Positions 28,411-38,073 of a DNA stretch of 64,000 nt are shown in pieces (the first letter of the stretch is position 1; each line of letters opens with the position of its first letter). Below the pieces are notes generated by a model, which worked only from the letters and a program-made list of their open reading frames with translations, was not told the origin of the DNA and did not search any database. Made by a program: the position numbers and the translations under genes. The DNA comes from Oscillospiraceae bacterium (GTDB taxonomy: Bacteria; Bacillota; Clostridia; Oscillospirales; CAG-272): positions 1-64,000 of the forward strand of contig SVRQ01000006.1 of NCBI GenBank assembly GCA_015064725.1, written 5' to 3'.

Positions 28411-29658
28411 TTAAGCCTTGATCATTTCATCCGCGGACATCATAACGGCGTATTTGCCGCTTTCATATGTAAGACCGCCTTGGAAGTAAGCCGTGTAAGG
28501 CGCACGTAGAGGGCCGTCCGCGGAAAGCTCTATGGAAGATCCGCTTGTAAACGCGCCGGCCGCCATTATTACTTCATCCTCATATCCTGGCATCGCCCAA
28601 GGCTCGGGGGCAACGAAGGAATCGATGGGAGAAGCCGCCTGTATTCCACGGCAAAAAGCCACAAGCTTTTCGGGCGTGCCGCATTTTACCGTCTGAACTA
28701 TATCGTGGCGCGCTTCCCTCCAACTCGGGAAGACCTCAAAGCCGAGGGATTCGTACATATATGCCGCAAAAACCGCAGTCTTAACAGCCTGCGCCACAAC
28801 GTGGGGTGCAAAGAAAAAGCCCTTGAACATATTGCGAAGCTGTCCTACAGTCGCGCCCGCTTCACAGCCTATACCGACCGTTGTAAGACGGTAAGAGGCA
28901 AGCTCTACCGCGCGCTTTGTACCCGCGATATATCCGCCCGACTCTGCAAGACCGCCGCCCGGATTTTTGATGAGCGAGCCCATAATAAGGTCCGCGCCGT
29001 AAGCCGTAGGCTCCTCCGTGTCGCAGAACTCACCGTAGCAGTTATCAACGGCAACGTAAGCCCCCGTGCGCGCTTTTACAAAAGAGATCATCTCCCCTAT
29101 CTCCTTTGAGGAGAACGTGGGGCGCGTTTCGTAACCCTTGGAACGCTGAATATAAACGACTTTGAGCTTATCTCCCCATTTTTCTATCTTGGAAGCAATG
29201 GTATCGTAATCTGGTCTGCCGTCCTTGAGGGCAACGTCATCGTAAGTCACGCCGAAATCGTAAAGAGAGCCGTCGCCGTTTTTTGTCTTATCGCCTATAA
29301 CGTCGGAAAGAGTGTCGTAGGGTCTGCCCGTGATGGAGAGCATAACGTCACCCGGGCGGAGCAAGCCGTAAAGACCGATCGCTATCGCTTGCGTACCGTT
29401 CACAATATTGTGGCGAACGAAAGCCGCCTCGGCACCGAAAACGTCGGCATAAACAAGATCAAGCGCATCTCTGCCGGCATCACCGTAGCCGTAGCCTGTG
29501 GAGCCGTAAAGCATCGCCTCCGAAATTCTGTGCTTACGGAAGGAGTCAAGCACCTTCGCCGTATTTTTATACGCTATATCATCTATCTGTGAGAAAACCT
29601 CTGCAAGATCGGTTTCCGCTTTTTTTGCTATATCAATTATCTTCTGTGAAAATTCCAT
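28411..29658 (-). CDS. Methionine gamma-lyase / aluminium-resistance family PLP protein
   Basis: GYGYGDAGRDALDLVYADVFGAEAAFVRHNIVNGTQAI; IMGSLIKNPGGGLAESGGYIAG. Confidence 0.9.
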   Translation of the reverse strand: MEFSQKIIDIAKKAETDLAEVFSQIDDIAYKNTAKVLDSFRKHRISEAMLYGSTGYGYGDAGRDALDLVYADVFGAEAAFVRHNIVNGTQAIAIGLYGLLRPGDVMLSITGRPYDTLSDVIGDKTKNGDGSLYDFGVTYDDVALKDGRPDYDTIASKIEKWGDKLKVVYIQRSKGYETRPTFSSKEIGEMISFVKARTGAYVAVDNCYGEFCDTEEPTAYGADLIMGSLIKNPGGGLAESGGYIAGTKRAVELASYRLTTVGIGCEAGATVGQLRNMFKGFFFAPHVVAQAVKTAVFAAYMYESLGFEVFPSWREARHDIVQTVKCGTPEKLVAFCRGIQAASPIDSFVAPEPWAMPGYEDEVIMAAGAFTSGSSIELSADGPLRAPYTAYFQGGLTYESGKYAVMMSADEMIKA

Positions 29659-29683
29659 TTTATTTTTCCTCTTTTCTGCATTA

Positions 29684-31072
29684 TCAAAGAGCGTTTACAA
29701 GCTCCTTAAAATATTCCCCTCGCTTTTCGAAATTTTTGAAAGCATCAAAGCTTGCGCAGGCAGGCGAAAGTATGACAGTATCACCGCCTTTTGCCGCGCT
29801 TACCGCCGCGGCAAAAGCGCCGTCGAAATCCTTTGTATATACTATTTTATCACACGGATAGCCCGCGTCAAGCATAATGTTCATTATTTTTTCGCCCGTA
29901 GCTCCCGTTGCGCTTATAAATTTCGCGTGCTGTGAAAGAAGCGGCGCAAGAGGCTCCAACGGAATATGCTTATCGTATCCGCCAACGATAACTATAAGCT
30001 TTTCGGAAAAAGCGCAAAGAGCCGCTGCCGTGCGCGTGGGACTCGTATCGATGGAGCTGTTGTAATATTTCACACCGTTCTTCTCTGCAACAAGCTCTAT
30101 TCGGTGGGCAACACCGCCGAAAGTCTGCGCGAGCTCCTTCATAGTTTCAACGCTCACCTCGCCCCATACGCAGGCGCACGCCGCCATATAGTTTTCCACG
30201 TTATGGATACCGGGTATCTTTATATCCGAGCGAGTCATAACGGGAGTTTTTTCTTTTCCGTCGAAGTAAACGATATCATCGCCGTCAAGATATATTCCGC
30301 GTGTATGCGTAATGGCTTTTTTGGAAGAAAAGAGCGTAACCTTTCCTTTTGTGCGGGAGGCAAATGAAAGTGTTATATCGTTTTCGGCATTGAGCACAAG
30401 TCGGTCTTTGTCCGTCTGTTTTTCGAATATCTTGGCCTTTGCCTCGATATACTCATCCATATCAACGTGCCAATTGAGGTGATTGGGCGTTATGTTTGTA
30501 ACAACGGCACTGTCGATATGCGCACCCATAGTGAAAAGCTGGAAGCTGGAAAGCTCAACAACAGCGGCATCCTCTTCCGTCATTTCGGTAACGTAAGGCA
30601 AAAGCGGAGTGCCGATATTTCCGCCAAGGTACACCTTGCCCTTTCCGCGCTTCTTGTATTCTGCTTCAAGCATTTTGGAAACAAGCGTCGTCGTTGTGGT
30701 CTTGCCATCACTTCCCGTTACCGCATAGACCTTTGCGGGGCAAATAGAAAGAAACACCTCCATCTCCGAAGTAAGCAGCGCACCGCGATGGGAAGCGGCG
30801 GCAAGCTCCGGCACGTCGGGGCGTATGCCGGGAGATCTGAAAAGTACATCCTCGTATATTCCGTCAAGGTAATCATCCCCAAAGAAAACTCTCACGCCCT
30901 TGTTCAAAAGAGCTTGTGCTTTTTCTTCATCCTTTTGCTTATCGCGCACGGAAAGGTGCGCTCCCATAGAAATCAGCAGATCGACCGCCGCCATATTGCT
31001 CACGCCCGCACCTATGAGCGCAACTTTTTTCCCATTTATATAATCGGAAAAATCTTTTATCTTTTTATTCAT
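29684..31072 (-). CDS. murD: UDP-N-acetylmuramoylalanine--D-glutamate ligase
   Basis: VTGSDGKTTTTTLVSKML; GGNIGTPLL; FGGVAHRIELV. Confidence 0.95.
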   Translation of the reverse strand: MNKKIKDFSDYINGKKVALIGAGVSNMAAVDLLISMGAHLSVRDKQKDEEKAQALLNKGVRVFFGDDYLDGIYEDVLFRSPGIRPDVPELAAASHRGALLTSEMEVFLSICPAKVYAVTGSDGKTTTTTLVSKMLEAEYKKRGKGKVYLGGNIGTPLLPYVTEMTEEDAAVVELSSFQLFTMGAHIDSAVVTNITPNHLNWHVDMDEYIEAKAKIFEKQTDKDRLVLNAENDITLSFASRTKGKVTLFSSKKAITHTRGIYLDGDDIVYFDGKEKTPVMTRSDIKIPGIHNVENYMAACACVWGEVSVETMKELAQTFGGVAHRIELVAEKNGVKYYNSSIDTSPTRTAAALCAFSEKLIVIVGGYDKHIPLEPLAPLLSQHAKFISATGATGEKIMNIMLDAGYPCDKIVYTKDFDGAFAAAVSAAKGGDTVILSPACASFDAFKNFEKRGEYFKELVNAL

Positions 31073-31080
31073 AATATCTC

Positions 31081-31935
31081 CTAAATTTCAAGTATATCCG
31101 AAAGACGGGCAAAATCCGCAAGTGACAGCTTTTCTCCGCGCACGTCGGAAGGAAGTCCCGCCTCTTCGATCTTTTCGCTTATCTGCGCTTTGCTTACGCG
31201 GCAGGTAGCCGAAGAAAGCGCGCCGGCAAGCATCTTTCTCCTCTGCTCAAACGCCGCCTTTATTATCTTTTGCATATTTTCGGGATCCTTTACGTCCACG
31301 GGAGGGGTTTTGTGCGGCTTCATACGAATTACCGCAGACGTCACCTTGGGAGGCGGCAAAAAATTGCCCGGAGAAACGTTAAAGCATTTCTTAACGTCGG
31401 CAAGATAGGAAGCGAAAACGGTTATCGCACCGTAGTCCGCGCTTCCCGGTGCGGAAGAAATCCTTTCGGCAACCTCCTTCTGTATCATAACGGTAACGGA
31501 CTCAAAAAGAGGACCGCACTCAAGTATCTTCATAATGATCGGCGACGTTATATAATATGGTAAATTCGCGCAAACGCACACCTTCATATCACCAAAATGT
31601 TCTTTTACGAATTCGGGAAGATCGAGCTTCATCGCATCCGCATTGACAACGGTGACGTTATCACGCCAGCCCACAGTTTCCGCAAGCACGGGAAGCAGGC
31701 TTTCGTCTATCTCAACGGAAACAACTTTTTTGTATCTGTCCGCAAGTGCCTCTGTCAGCGTGCCGATGCCGGGGCCTATCTCCAGAACGCCGACCTCTTT
31801 ATCCTCGGAGGGGGTGTCGGCAATGCGGCAAACGACCGCATCCGAGGTCAGAAAATTCTGCCCGAATTTCTTTTTCGGAGCTATCCCGTGGCGCTCCATA
31901 ACTTCATATGCATATGACATATCGGTAAGCTTCAT
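31081..31935 (-). CDS. rsmA: 16S rRNA dimethyladenosine transferase
   Basis: KKKFGQNFL; VLEIGPGIGTLTEAL; ANLPYYITSPII. Confidence 0.95.
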   Translation of the reverse strand: MKLTDMSYAYEVMERHGIAPKKKFGQNFLTSDAVVCRIADTPSEDKEVGVLEIGPGIGTLTEALADRYKKVVSVEIDESLLPVLAETVGWRDNVTVVNADAMKLDLPEFVKEHFGDMKVCVCANLPYYITSPIIMKILECGPLFESVTVMIQKEVAERISSAPGSADYGAITVFASYLADVKKCFNVSPGNFLPPPKVTSAVIRMKPHKTPPVDVKDPENMQKIIKAAFEQRRKMLAGALSSATCRVSKAQISEKIEEAGLPSDVRGEKLSLADFARLSDILEI

Positions 31936-31963
31936 ATTTTTCTACCTTTTTTCAAAAATATTA

Positions 31964-31992
31964 TTGACAAATCCAATTTGGTATGATATAAT
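31964..31992 (+). promoter_or_regulatory. Sigma-A promoter for the tRNA pair (TTGACA-N17-TATAAT)
   Basis: Consensus hexamers with 17-bp spacing, about 20 bp upstream of tRNA-Thr. Confidence 0.85.
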
Positions 31993-32013
31993 TAATCTCG
32001 CTTTGATAAGTTC

Positions 32014-32089
32014 GCTGGTGTAGCACAGTCGGTAGTGCAGCTGATTCGTAATCAGCAGGTCGTGTGTTCAAGTCACATCACCAGCTCCA
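32014..32089 (+). tRNA. tRNA-Thr (CGT)
   Basis: GCTGGTGTAGCACAGTCGGTAGTGCAGCTGATTCGTAATCAGCAGGTCGTGTGTTCAAGTCACATCACCAGCTCCA. Confidence 0.93.
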
Positions 32090-32124
32090 CTACAGCTCGG
32101 TTTCTTGCCGGGCTGTTTTGCTTT

Positions 32125-32198
32125 GCGAGTGTAGTTCAATGGCAGAACATCGGCTTCCCAAGCCGAATACGCGGGTCCGATTCCCGTCACTCGCTCCA
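32125..32198 (+). tRNA. tRNA-Gly (CCC)
   Basis: GCGAGTGTAGTTCAATGGCAGAACATCGGCTTCCCAAGCCGAATACGCGGGTCCGATTCCCGTCACTCGCTCCA. Confidence 0.93.
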
Positions 32199-32546
32199 GT
32201 CAAGAGCCTCGGCACGCATTTGCGCAGTCGGGGCTTTTACTTTCGCGGAATATAACACATCGATATACAGTGCGTTATGAATACTCGCACAATCGGCAGT
32301 ATTATTTTTCTGAAAGCAAAAGATTCTAAAATTTATTGAATTTATCGTTTATTTATGTTATACTTCTTTACATAAATAATTCTCAGTTGACATTATATCC
32401 TTTTTGGACGATTATTTCAACAGCATTTGCAAAAAAAGTGCAGTTCTGTTTTTCATTTTTGCGCAAAAGGGCCGTTTTGTCAAAAGAAAAAGGCTTAAAT
32501 AAAGCATCGTTTTTACATTATATAATATTTTCGGGAGGTAATTGTT

Positions 32547-34196
32547 ATGAAAAGATCAAACCCTGTTTTAAAAACGATAATAAAGCTCCTTATAAGCTCG
32601 GCAATAGTTTTTCTCCTCTTTTACTTGATGCTGCCGCCGATAAACCCCTTGGCAAATGAATTCTGGATATTCCTTACCGCTGTGCTCGTAATATACTTGG
32701 CACCCTTCTGCTTCGGCAATCTTTTCAAGGTATATACTCTTCCCGGCTCCGCTGCAAGAGTAGAGCTTGCACGCGGCAAAAAAAGCACGGCAAGCAAGAT
32801 AATGATCGCGGCAATGCTTCTCCCCGTGCTCGTTGTCATCGTTGGCAACATCTTCTCTTCCACGTTCTTCAACGCTAAAAAATATGCAGACGTTATAACG
32901 GTAAACGAAGCAGATTTTGCAACGGATATGCCCGAAACAAACGCCGTTACAAACATCGCTCTTATGGATACGAACTCCGCCATCACAATAGGCAACCGCG
33001 CCCTCGGCTCTCTTTCGGACGTTGTTTCACAGTACGTTGTAAACGGAACTTATACGCAGATAAATTATCAGGGCTTTCCGCAGAAGCTCTCTTGCCTTGA
33101 ATACGACGGATTTTTCAAATGGCTCGGCAACAGAGATAACGGCGTTCCCGGCTATATTATGGTCGATCCCGTAAACAACACCGCTGAATATAAAAAGCTC
33201 GAAAAGCCCCTTAAATACGTTGACAGCGCATATTTCGGCGAGGATCTTTACAGAAAGCTTCGCTTTGAATACCCCACAAAGATATTCGGCACGGTAAATT
33301 TTGAAGTTGACGAAGACGGCAACCCCTTCTTTATCGTTGCCTGCAATAAACCGAAGGTTGGTATGTTCGGTGCATATGACGTAAGCGAGGTCATAATTTT
33401 CAACCCCTGCGACGGAACGTCCGTAAAATACTCCGTTGGCGAGGTTCCGCGCTGGGTGGACATTGTTTTTGACGGCTACCTTGCAGAGGATAAATATAAC
33501 TGGCACGGCACGCTTTCCGGCGGCTTCTGGAACAGCGTTATCGGCAACAAGGGCTGCAAGCAGACCACGGACGATTTCGGCTATCTTATGCACGATGACG
33601 ACGTTTGGTACTACACGGGCGTAACGTCCGTAACAGCGGACGCTTCCAACATCGGCTTTATCGTTTCCAACGCGCGTACAGGCGAATATAAATATTACGC
33701 AGTTGTAGGCGCGGAAGAATATTCCGCAATGAGCGCGGCAGAAGGAGAGGTTCAGGAAAAGGATTACGATGCCTCCTTCCCCGCACTTATAAACGTTTCC
33801 GGAGAAGCAACTTATATTATGGTGCTCAAAGACAACAGCGGACTTGTCAAGCTCTATGCGCTTGTAAACGTGGAGCATTACAGCATTGTTGCCACGGGAG
33901 AAACGCAGGAAAAGGCTATCGACGCTTACCGCAAGCTCCTTTACCAAAACGGGATCATCAGCGGCGCGGAAGCCGAAAAGGACAGCGTACACGTTAAGGT
34001 CACGTCCATCGAAAAGCTTGTCATAGACGGAAACTCTTGGTGGTTCTTCCTTTGCGACGATGGAAATTATTATAAGATAAACGTAGCAGAGGATGCGGGC
34101 GCACTCTTTATAAAAGAAGGCGACGCGCTCAAGATCTCCTATTCCGAAACGGAAACGTCCGGCATCAAGAACATAGCTTCTTGGGAAAAGGAATAA
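32547..34196 (+). CDS. Conserved membrane-anchored protein of unknown function (three N-terminal TM segments, large C-terminal domain)
   Basis: 549 aa; hydrophobic segments near residues 11-29, 40-56, 85-102; long soluble C-terminus. Confidence 0.75.
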   Translation: MKRSNPVLKTIIKLLISSAIVFLLFYLMLPPINPLANEFWIFLTAVLVIYLAPFCFGNLFKVYTLPGSAARVELARGKKSTASKIMIAAMLLPVLVVIVGNIFSSTFFNAKKYADVITVNEADFATDMPETNAVTNIALMDTNSAITIGNRALGSLSDVVSQYVVNGTYTQINYQGFPQKLSCLEYDGFFKWLGNRDNGVPGYIMVDPVNNTAEYKKLEKPLKYVDSAYFGEDLYRKLRFEYPTKIFGTVNFEVDEDGNPFFIVACNKPKVGMFGAYDVSEVIIFNPCDGTSVKYSVGEVPRWVDIVFDGYLAEDKYNWHGTLSGGFWNSVIGNKGCKQTTDDFGYLMHDDDVWYYTGVTSVTADASNIGFIVSNARTGEYKYYAVVGAEEYSAMSAAEGEVQEKDYDASFPALINVSGEATYIMVLKDNSGLVKLYALVNVEHYSIVATGETQEKAIDAYRKLLYQNGIISGAEAEKDSVHVKVTSIEKLVIDGNSWWFFLCDDGNYYKINVAEDAGALFIKEGDALKISYSETETSGIKNIASWEKE

Positions 34197-34210
34197 ATTT
34201 AAAACAACAG

Positions 34211-34238
34211 AAAATACCGCTCTCCGAGCGGTATTTTT
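34211..34238. terminator. Bidirectional terminator between convergent genes
   Basis: AATACCGCTC-TCCG-AGCGGTATTTTT. Confidence 0.82.
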
Positions 34239-34242
34239 ACTT

Positions 34243-34767
34243 TTATCTTCTGTAAGGCGCGGGGACGTACTGCATCTCCGAAAATATTTTGAGGTGGTGT
34301 TCTTCGTCCTTTATAATACGGCGAAGAACCTCGCGCACATATTTATCATCAATAGAGAGAATAAGATTTTCATAAAGCTTTATCGCTTTTTTCTCCCCTG
34401 CTATTGCCTGCGCTATGATCTCTGCGGGAGAAGCCTTATACGGAAGCATCGCCGTATTTATCCCCATCCGTTTATTTGACGTACAAAAGCGAGGGTCTCC
34501 GCCGAGCATAAAAATAAGTTCGCCCAGCATTTCAAGATGGCGCATTTCCGCTACGGCAATACAGCGCAGTGTTTGGCAAAGCATCTCCGGCATGGCATTT
34601 GCGCATACCATACTGCCGTAAATATACGAAAGTATAGTGGGAAGCTCTCCCTCCTGTCCTGCGTAAGCAAGCGAAAGCATTGCGGCATATCTGGGGTTTC
34701 GGCGCTCTATGCGGAGTTCGGGATACGGAAGCGAAAGATTGCAAACGGACTTTATGTTGGAATTCAT
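34243..34767 (-). CDS. Ferritin-like / manganese-catalase-superfamily di-iron protein
   Basis: GQEGELPTILSYIY, VAEMRHLEMLGEL, AGEKKAIKLYE, KDEEHHLKIF four-helix metal ligand pattern. Confidence 0.78.
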   Translation of the reverse strand: MNSNIKSVCNLSLPYPELRIERRNPRYAAMLSLAYAGQEGELPTILSYIYGSMVCANAMPEMLCQTLRCIAVAEMRHLEMLGELIFMLGGDPRFCTSNKRMGINTAMLPYKASPAEIIAQAIAGEKKAIKLYENLILSIDDKYVREVLRRIIKDEEHHLKIFSEMQYVPAPYRR

Positions 34768-34818
34768 AAAAAACCTCCTTATATTTTTCTAATAAAATAA
34801 TATGCGCCGTAAAACAAA

Positions 34819-34848
34819 TTGACAAACGGTATATTTATGGGGTATAAT
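34819..34848 (+). promoter_or_regulatory. Sigma-A promoter (TTGACA-N18-TATAAT) of the ABC-F gene
   Basis: Consensus hexamers about 35 bp upstream of the ATG. Confidence 0.8.
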
Positions 34849-34882
34849 AATATTGTTAACTACTATTTATTAAGGTGTAAAA

Positions 34883-36793
34883 ATGATCGCATTAAGTGTA
34901 AACGATATAAGTCTTGAATTCGGCACGGACGTAATTCTGGACAATATAAATTTTTCCATAAACGAAGGCGACCGCCTCGGCGTGGTCGGCGTAAACGGTG
35001 CAGGTAAATCCACGCTCCTCAAAATAATCTGCGGAAATATGGAGGCCTCGCGCGGTAACGTATATATCGGCAAAGGCAAGACCGTTGCAATGCTGGAGCA
35101 AAATGCAATGCTCTTTTCCGAAAGCTCCGTCTTTGATGAAATGCTTCACGCATTTCCCGAACAGCTCCGCCTTGAAAAGCGACTTTCCGAGCTTGAGCAT
35201 GAGGTTGCGGCAGGGCACGATAAAGTCATCTCCGAGTTCACATCGCTTACCGAGCGCTTCCGCGACATAGGCGGGTACGAATTCCGCGCAAGAATAAAGT
35301 CTATGCTCTCCCGCTTCGGCTTCCCCGAAAGTATGCACGGCACGCTTGTGGGAAACCTTTCCGGGGGTGAACGCACGCGCCTTTCACTTGTACGTCTGCT
35401 CCTCGTAGAGCCGGATATACTCATCCTCGACGAGCCTACGAACCACCTTGATACGGACACGCTGGAATGGCTCGAAAGCCACCTGCGTTCCTATCCAAAA
35501 ACTCTTATCATCGTTTCCCACGACCGTTATTTTCTTGACGTCGTGGCAACAAAAATGCTCGAAATAGAGCACAAACGTGCCGCGCTTTACAGCGGAAATT
35601 ACTCCGCTTTTGCAGAAAAAAAAGCAGCGGAGCGTAAGGCGCTCGAGCACAAATACATCGAGCAGCAGAAAGAGATAGCGCGTCAGGAAGCTTACATAGA
35701 GCAGCAACGCAGATGGAACCGCGAGCGCAACATCATCGCCGCGGAAAGCCGCGAAAAGGCTCTTGCGCGTATGGAAAAGATCGAAGCGCCCAAGGCTATA
35801 CCGAAGAATATCCGTCTTTCTTTCGGATATTCCGGCGAAAGCGGAAACGACGTTCTCGTATCCGACGGACTTTGCGCCTCCTACGGTGAAAAAAAGATAT
35901 TCTCCGACGTTTCTTTCCTTGTCAAAAAGAATGACCGCGTGCTTATAATCGGCCCCAACGGCTGCGGTAAATCCACGCTCCTCAAAATACTCGGCGGCAA
36001 AAAGAAAGCAGACTGCGGCGAGCTTTACTTCGGAAGTGCCGTTGAAGCGGCTTATTACGATCAGGAGATACAGAACCTCACGGAAACGAATACGGTCCTT
36101 GAGGAAATAATGAACGCACACGAAAAGCTTACCTATACGCAGGCCCGCAGCGCACTTGCCGCATTCCTTTTCTTCGCAGAGGATATGGAAAAGACAGTCT
36201 CCGTGCTATCCGGCGGAGAGCGAGCGCGCCTTGCACTTTGCAAAATAATCCTTACAAAAGTAAATCTTCTCATCCTCGACGAACCGACGAACCATCTTGA
36301 CATCGGCTCGCGCGAAGCTCTTGAAGACGCACTTCTCTCGTTCGACGGCACGATAATCGCCGTATCCCATGACCGTTATTTCATTAAGAAGCTTGCAACG
36401 CGCATATTCGATATGAACGCAGGATTTTTCGATTGGCGTGACGGATACGATTCCTACCTTGCATACAAAGCAAGACAGAAAGAGGCAGCGGAAGCCATCG
36501 CTGTTTCCGTTCCCAAAGCGGAAACGGCAAACAAAGCAAAATACCTGGAAAACAAAAAGCTTCAAGCAGAGATACGCAAAAACGAGCGTATGATAGAAAA
36601 AGCCGAAGCGGAAATAAACAAGCTCGATGAAGAAAAAAGCTCTCTTGAAGAAGAAGCATCGACAAGTGCCGCAACAAACTACGTCCGCCTTTCGGAAATT
36701 TCCGCGCGTATAGCGGAGATAGACGAACGCACGGAAGAGCTTTTCCTTATGCTTGAGGAAGCGGAAGAATTCCTTTCCGCCGCAAAAGAATAA
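34883..36793 (+). CDS. ABC-F family ATP-binding protein
   Basis: Two Walker A (GVNGAGKST, GPNGCGKST), LSGGERTRLSL and LSGGERARLAL, inter-domain linker, no TM segments. Confidence 0.95.
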   Translation: MIALSVNDISLEFGTDVILDNINFSINEGDRLGVVGVNGAGKSTLLKIICGNMEASRGNVYIGKGKTVAMLEQNAMLFSESSVFDEMLHAFPEQLRLEKRLSELEHEVAAGHDKVISEFTSLTERFRDIGGYEFRARIKSMLSRFGFPESMHGTLVGNLSGGERTRLSLVRLLLVEPDILILDEPTNHLDTDTLEWLESHLRSYPKTLIIVSHDRYFLDVVATKMLEIEHKRAALYSGNYSAFAEKKAAERKALEHKYIEQQKEIARQEAYIEQQRRWNRERNIIAAESREKALARMEKIEAPKAIPKNIRLSFGYSGESGNDVLVSDGLCASYGEKKIFSDVSFLVKKNDRVLIIGPNGCGKSTLLKILGGKKKADCGELYFGSAVEAAYYDQEIQNLTETNTVLEEIMNAHEKLTYTQARSALAAFLFFAEDMEKTVSVLSGGERARLALCKIILTKVNLLILDEPTNHLDIGSREALEDALLSFDGTIIAVSHDRYFIKKLATRIFDMNAGFFDWRDGYDSYLAYKARQKEAAEAIAVSVPKAETANKAKYLENKKLQAEIRKNERMIEKAEAEINKLDEEKSSLEEEASTSAATNYVRLSEISARIAEIDERTEELFLMLEEAEEFLSAAKE

Positions 36794-36804
36794 GAGGTGA
36801 ATTT

Positions 36805-38073
36805 ATGAAAAAGATAGCCGTTATCGGCGGCGGCCCTGCGGGAATGAGTGCCGCAGGCAAAGCCGCATCCATGGGGGCTGAGGTTACCCTTTTCGAGAAA
36901 AATAAGCTCCTCGGAATGAAGCTCGGCATAACGGGCAAGGGCAGATGCAACGTAACGAATAACTGCACACCCGATGATTTTATAAAAAATATGACAAAAA
37001 ACGGGAAATTTATGTTTTCTGCGATAAATTCCTTTTCCTCGGCGGATACGATGGAGCTTTTCGAGTCCCTTGGAGTTCCGCTTAAAACAGAAAGAGGAAA
37101 CAGAGTTTTCCCCGTTTCCGATAAAGCGCACGATATAGTTATGGCTCTTAAAAAATACGTGCTCGACAACGGCGCAGCTATCGTAAACGAAAAAGTGACG
37201 GGGCTTATCCCCGACGAAAGCGGAGAAAAAATAGCCTTTGTCGAAACGGAAAAACGCAGATATGAATTCGATGCTGTCATCGTTTGCACGGGCGGCGTTT
37301 CCTACACTGTCACGGGCTCGGACGGCGACGGTCTTCGCTTTGCAGAAAAGCTCGGGCTTAAAGTAACTCCCACGATCCCCTCACTTATCGGTCTTACCTC
37401 GGACGACCCGTGCTGCCCCGAAATGCAGGGGCTTGCCCTCAAAAACGTGGGTGTTTCCGTAATAGACACAGGCAAAAAGAACAAAAAGATATACGAAGAT
37501 TTCGGAGAGATGCTCTTCACACATTTCGGTGTCAGCGGTCCTATGATCCTTTCCGCCTCCGCGCATATGCGTCCGATGGAAAAGGACAGATATGAAGTGC
37601 AAATAGATTTAAAGCCCGCGCTCGACGAGGAAAAGCTTGATAAGAGAATAATTTCCGATTTTGAAAAATACAAAAACAAGGAGTTTTCAAACGCGCTCTG
37701 CGATCTGCTTCCCTCCTCTATGATATCCCCCGTTGTGGCGCGCACGGGCATCCTCGCAAACAAAAAAGTAAACTCCGTAACACAAAAGGAGCGCCGCGAG
37801 CTTGTTTGCGTGCTAAAAAAATTCACGGTCAAAATAAGCGGCACGCGCCCGATAAACGAAGCGATAGTTACAAGCGGCGGCGTTGCGGTTTCGGAGCTCT
37901 CTCCCAATACGATGCAGGCGAAAAAATGGGAAAACCTTTATTTTGCAGGCGAAGTCATCGACGTTGATGCATACACGGGCGGCTTCAATTTACAGATAGC
38001 ATTCTCCACGGCAATGAAAGCGGCTCAAGCCGCGGTAAATAAACTCTTGGAGGAAACTGAATATGCTTTTTAA
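36805..38073 (+). CDS. NAD(P)/FAD-dependent oxidoreductase, HI0933 family flavoprotein
   Basis: AVIGGGPAGMSAAGKAASMGAEVTLFEKN; GKGRCNVTN; GEVIDVDAYTGGFNLQIAFSTA. Confidence 0.93.
   Translation: MKKIAVIGGGPAGMSAAGKAASMGAEVTLFEKNKLLGMKLGITGKGRCNVTNNCTPDDFIKNMTKNGKFMFSAINSFSSADTMELFESLGVPLKTERGNRVFPVSDKAHDIVMALKKYVLDNGAAIVNEKVTGLIPDESGEKIAFVETEKRRYEFDAVIVCTGGVSYTVTGSDGDGLRFAEKLGLKVTPTIPSLIGLTSDDPCCPEMQGLALKNVGVSVIDTGKKNKKIYEDFGEMLFTHFGVSGPMILSASAHMRPMEKDRYEVQIDLKPALDEEKLDKRIISDFEKYKNKEFSNALCDLLPSSMISPVVARTGILANKKVNSVTQKERRELVCVLKKFTVKISGTRPINEAIVTSGGVAVSELSPNTMQAKKWENLYFAGEVIDVDAYTGGFNLQIAFSTAMKAAQAAVNKLLEETEYAF

Noticed and set aside
34883-36793. ABC-F gene as an antibiotic-resistance determinant
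   Set aside because: ABC-F motifs alone do not separate resistance proteins from housekeeping translation factors; no resistance context
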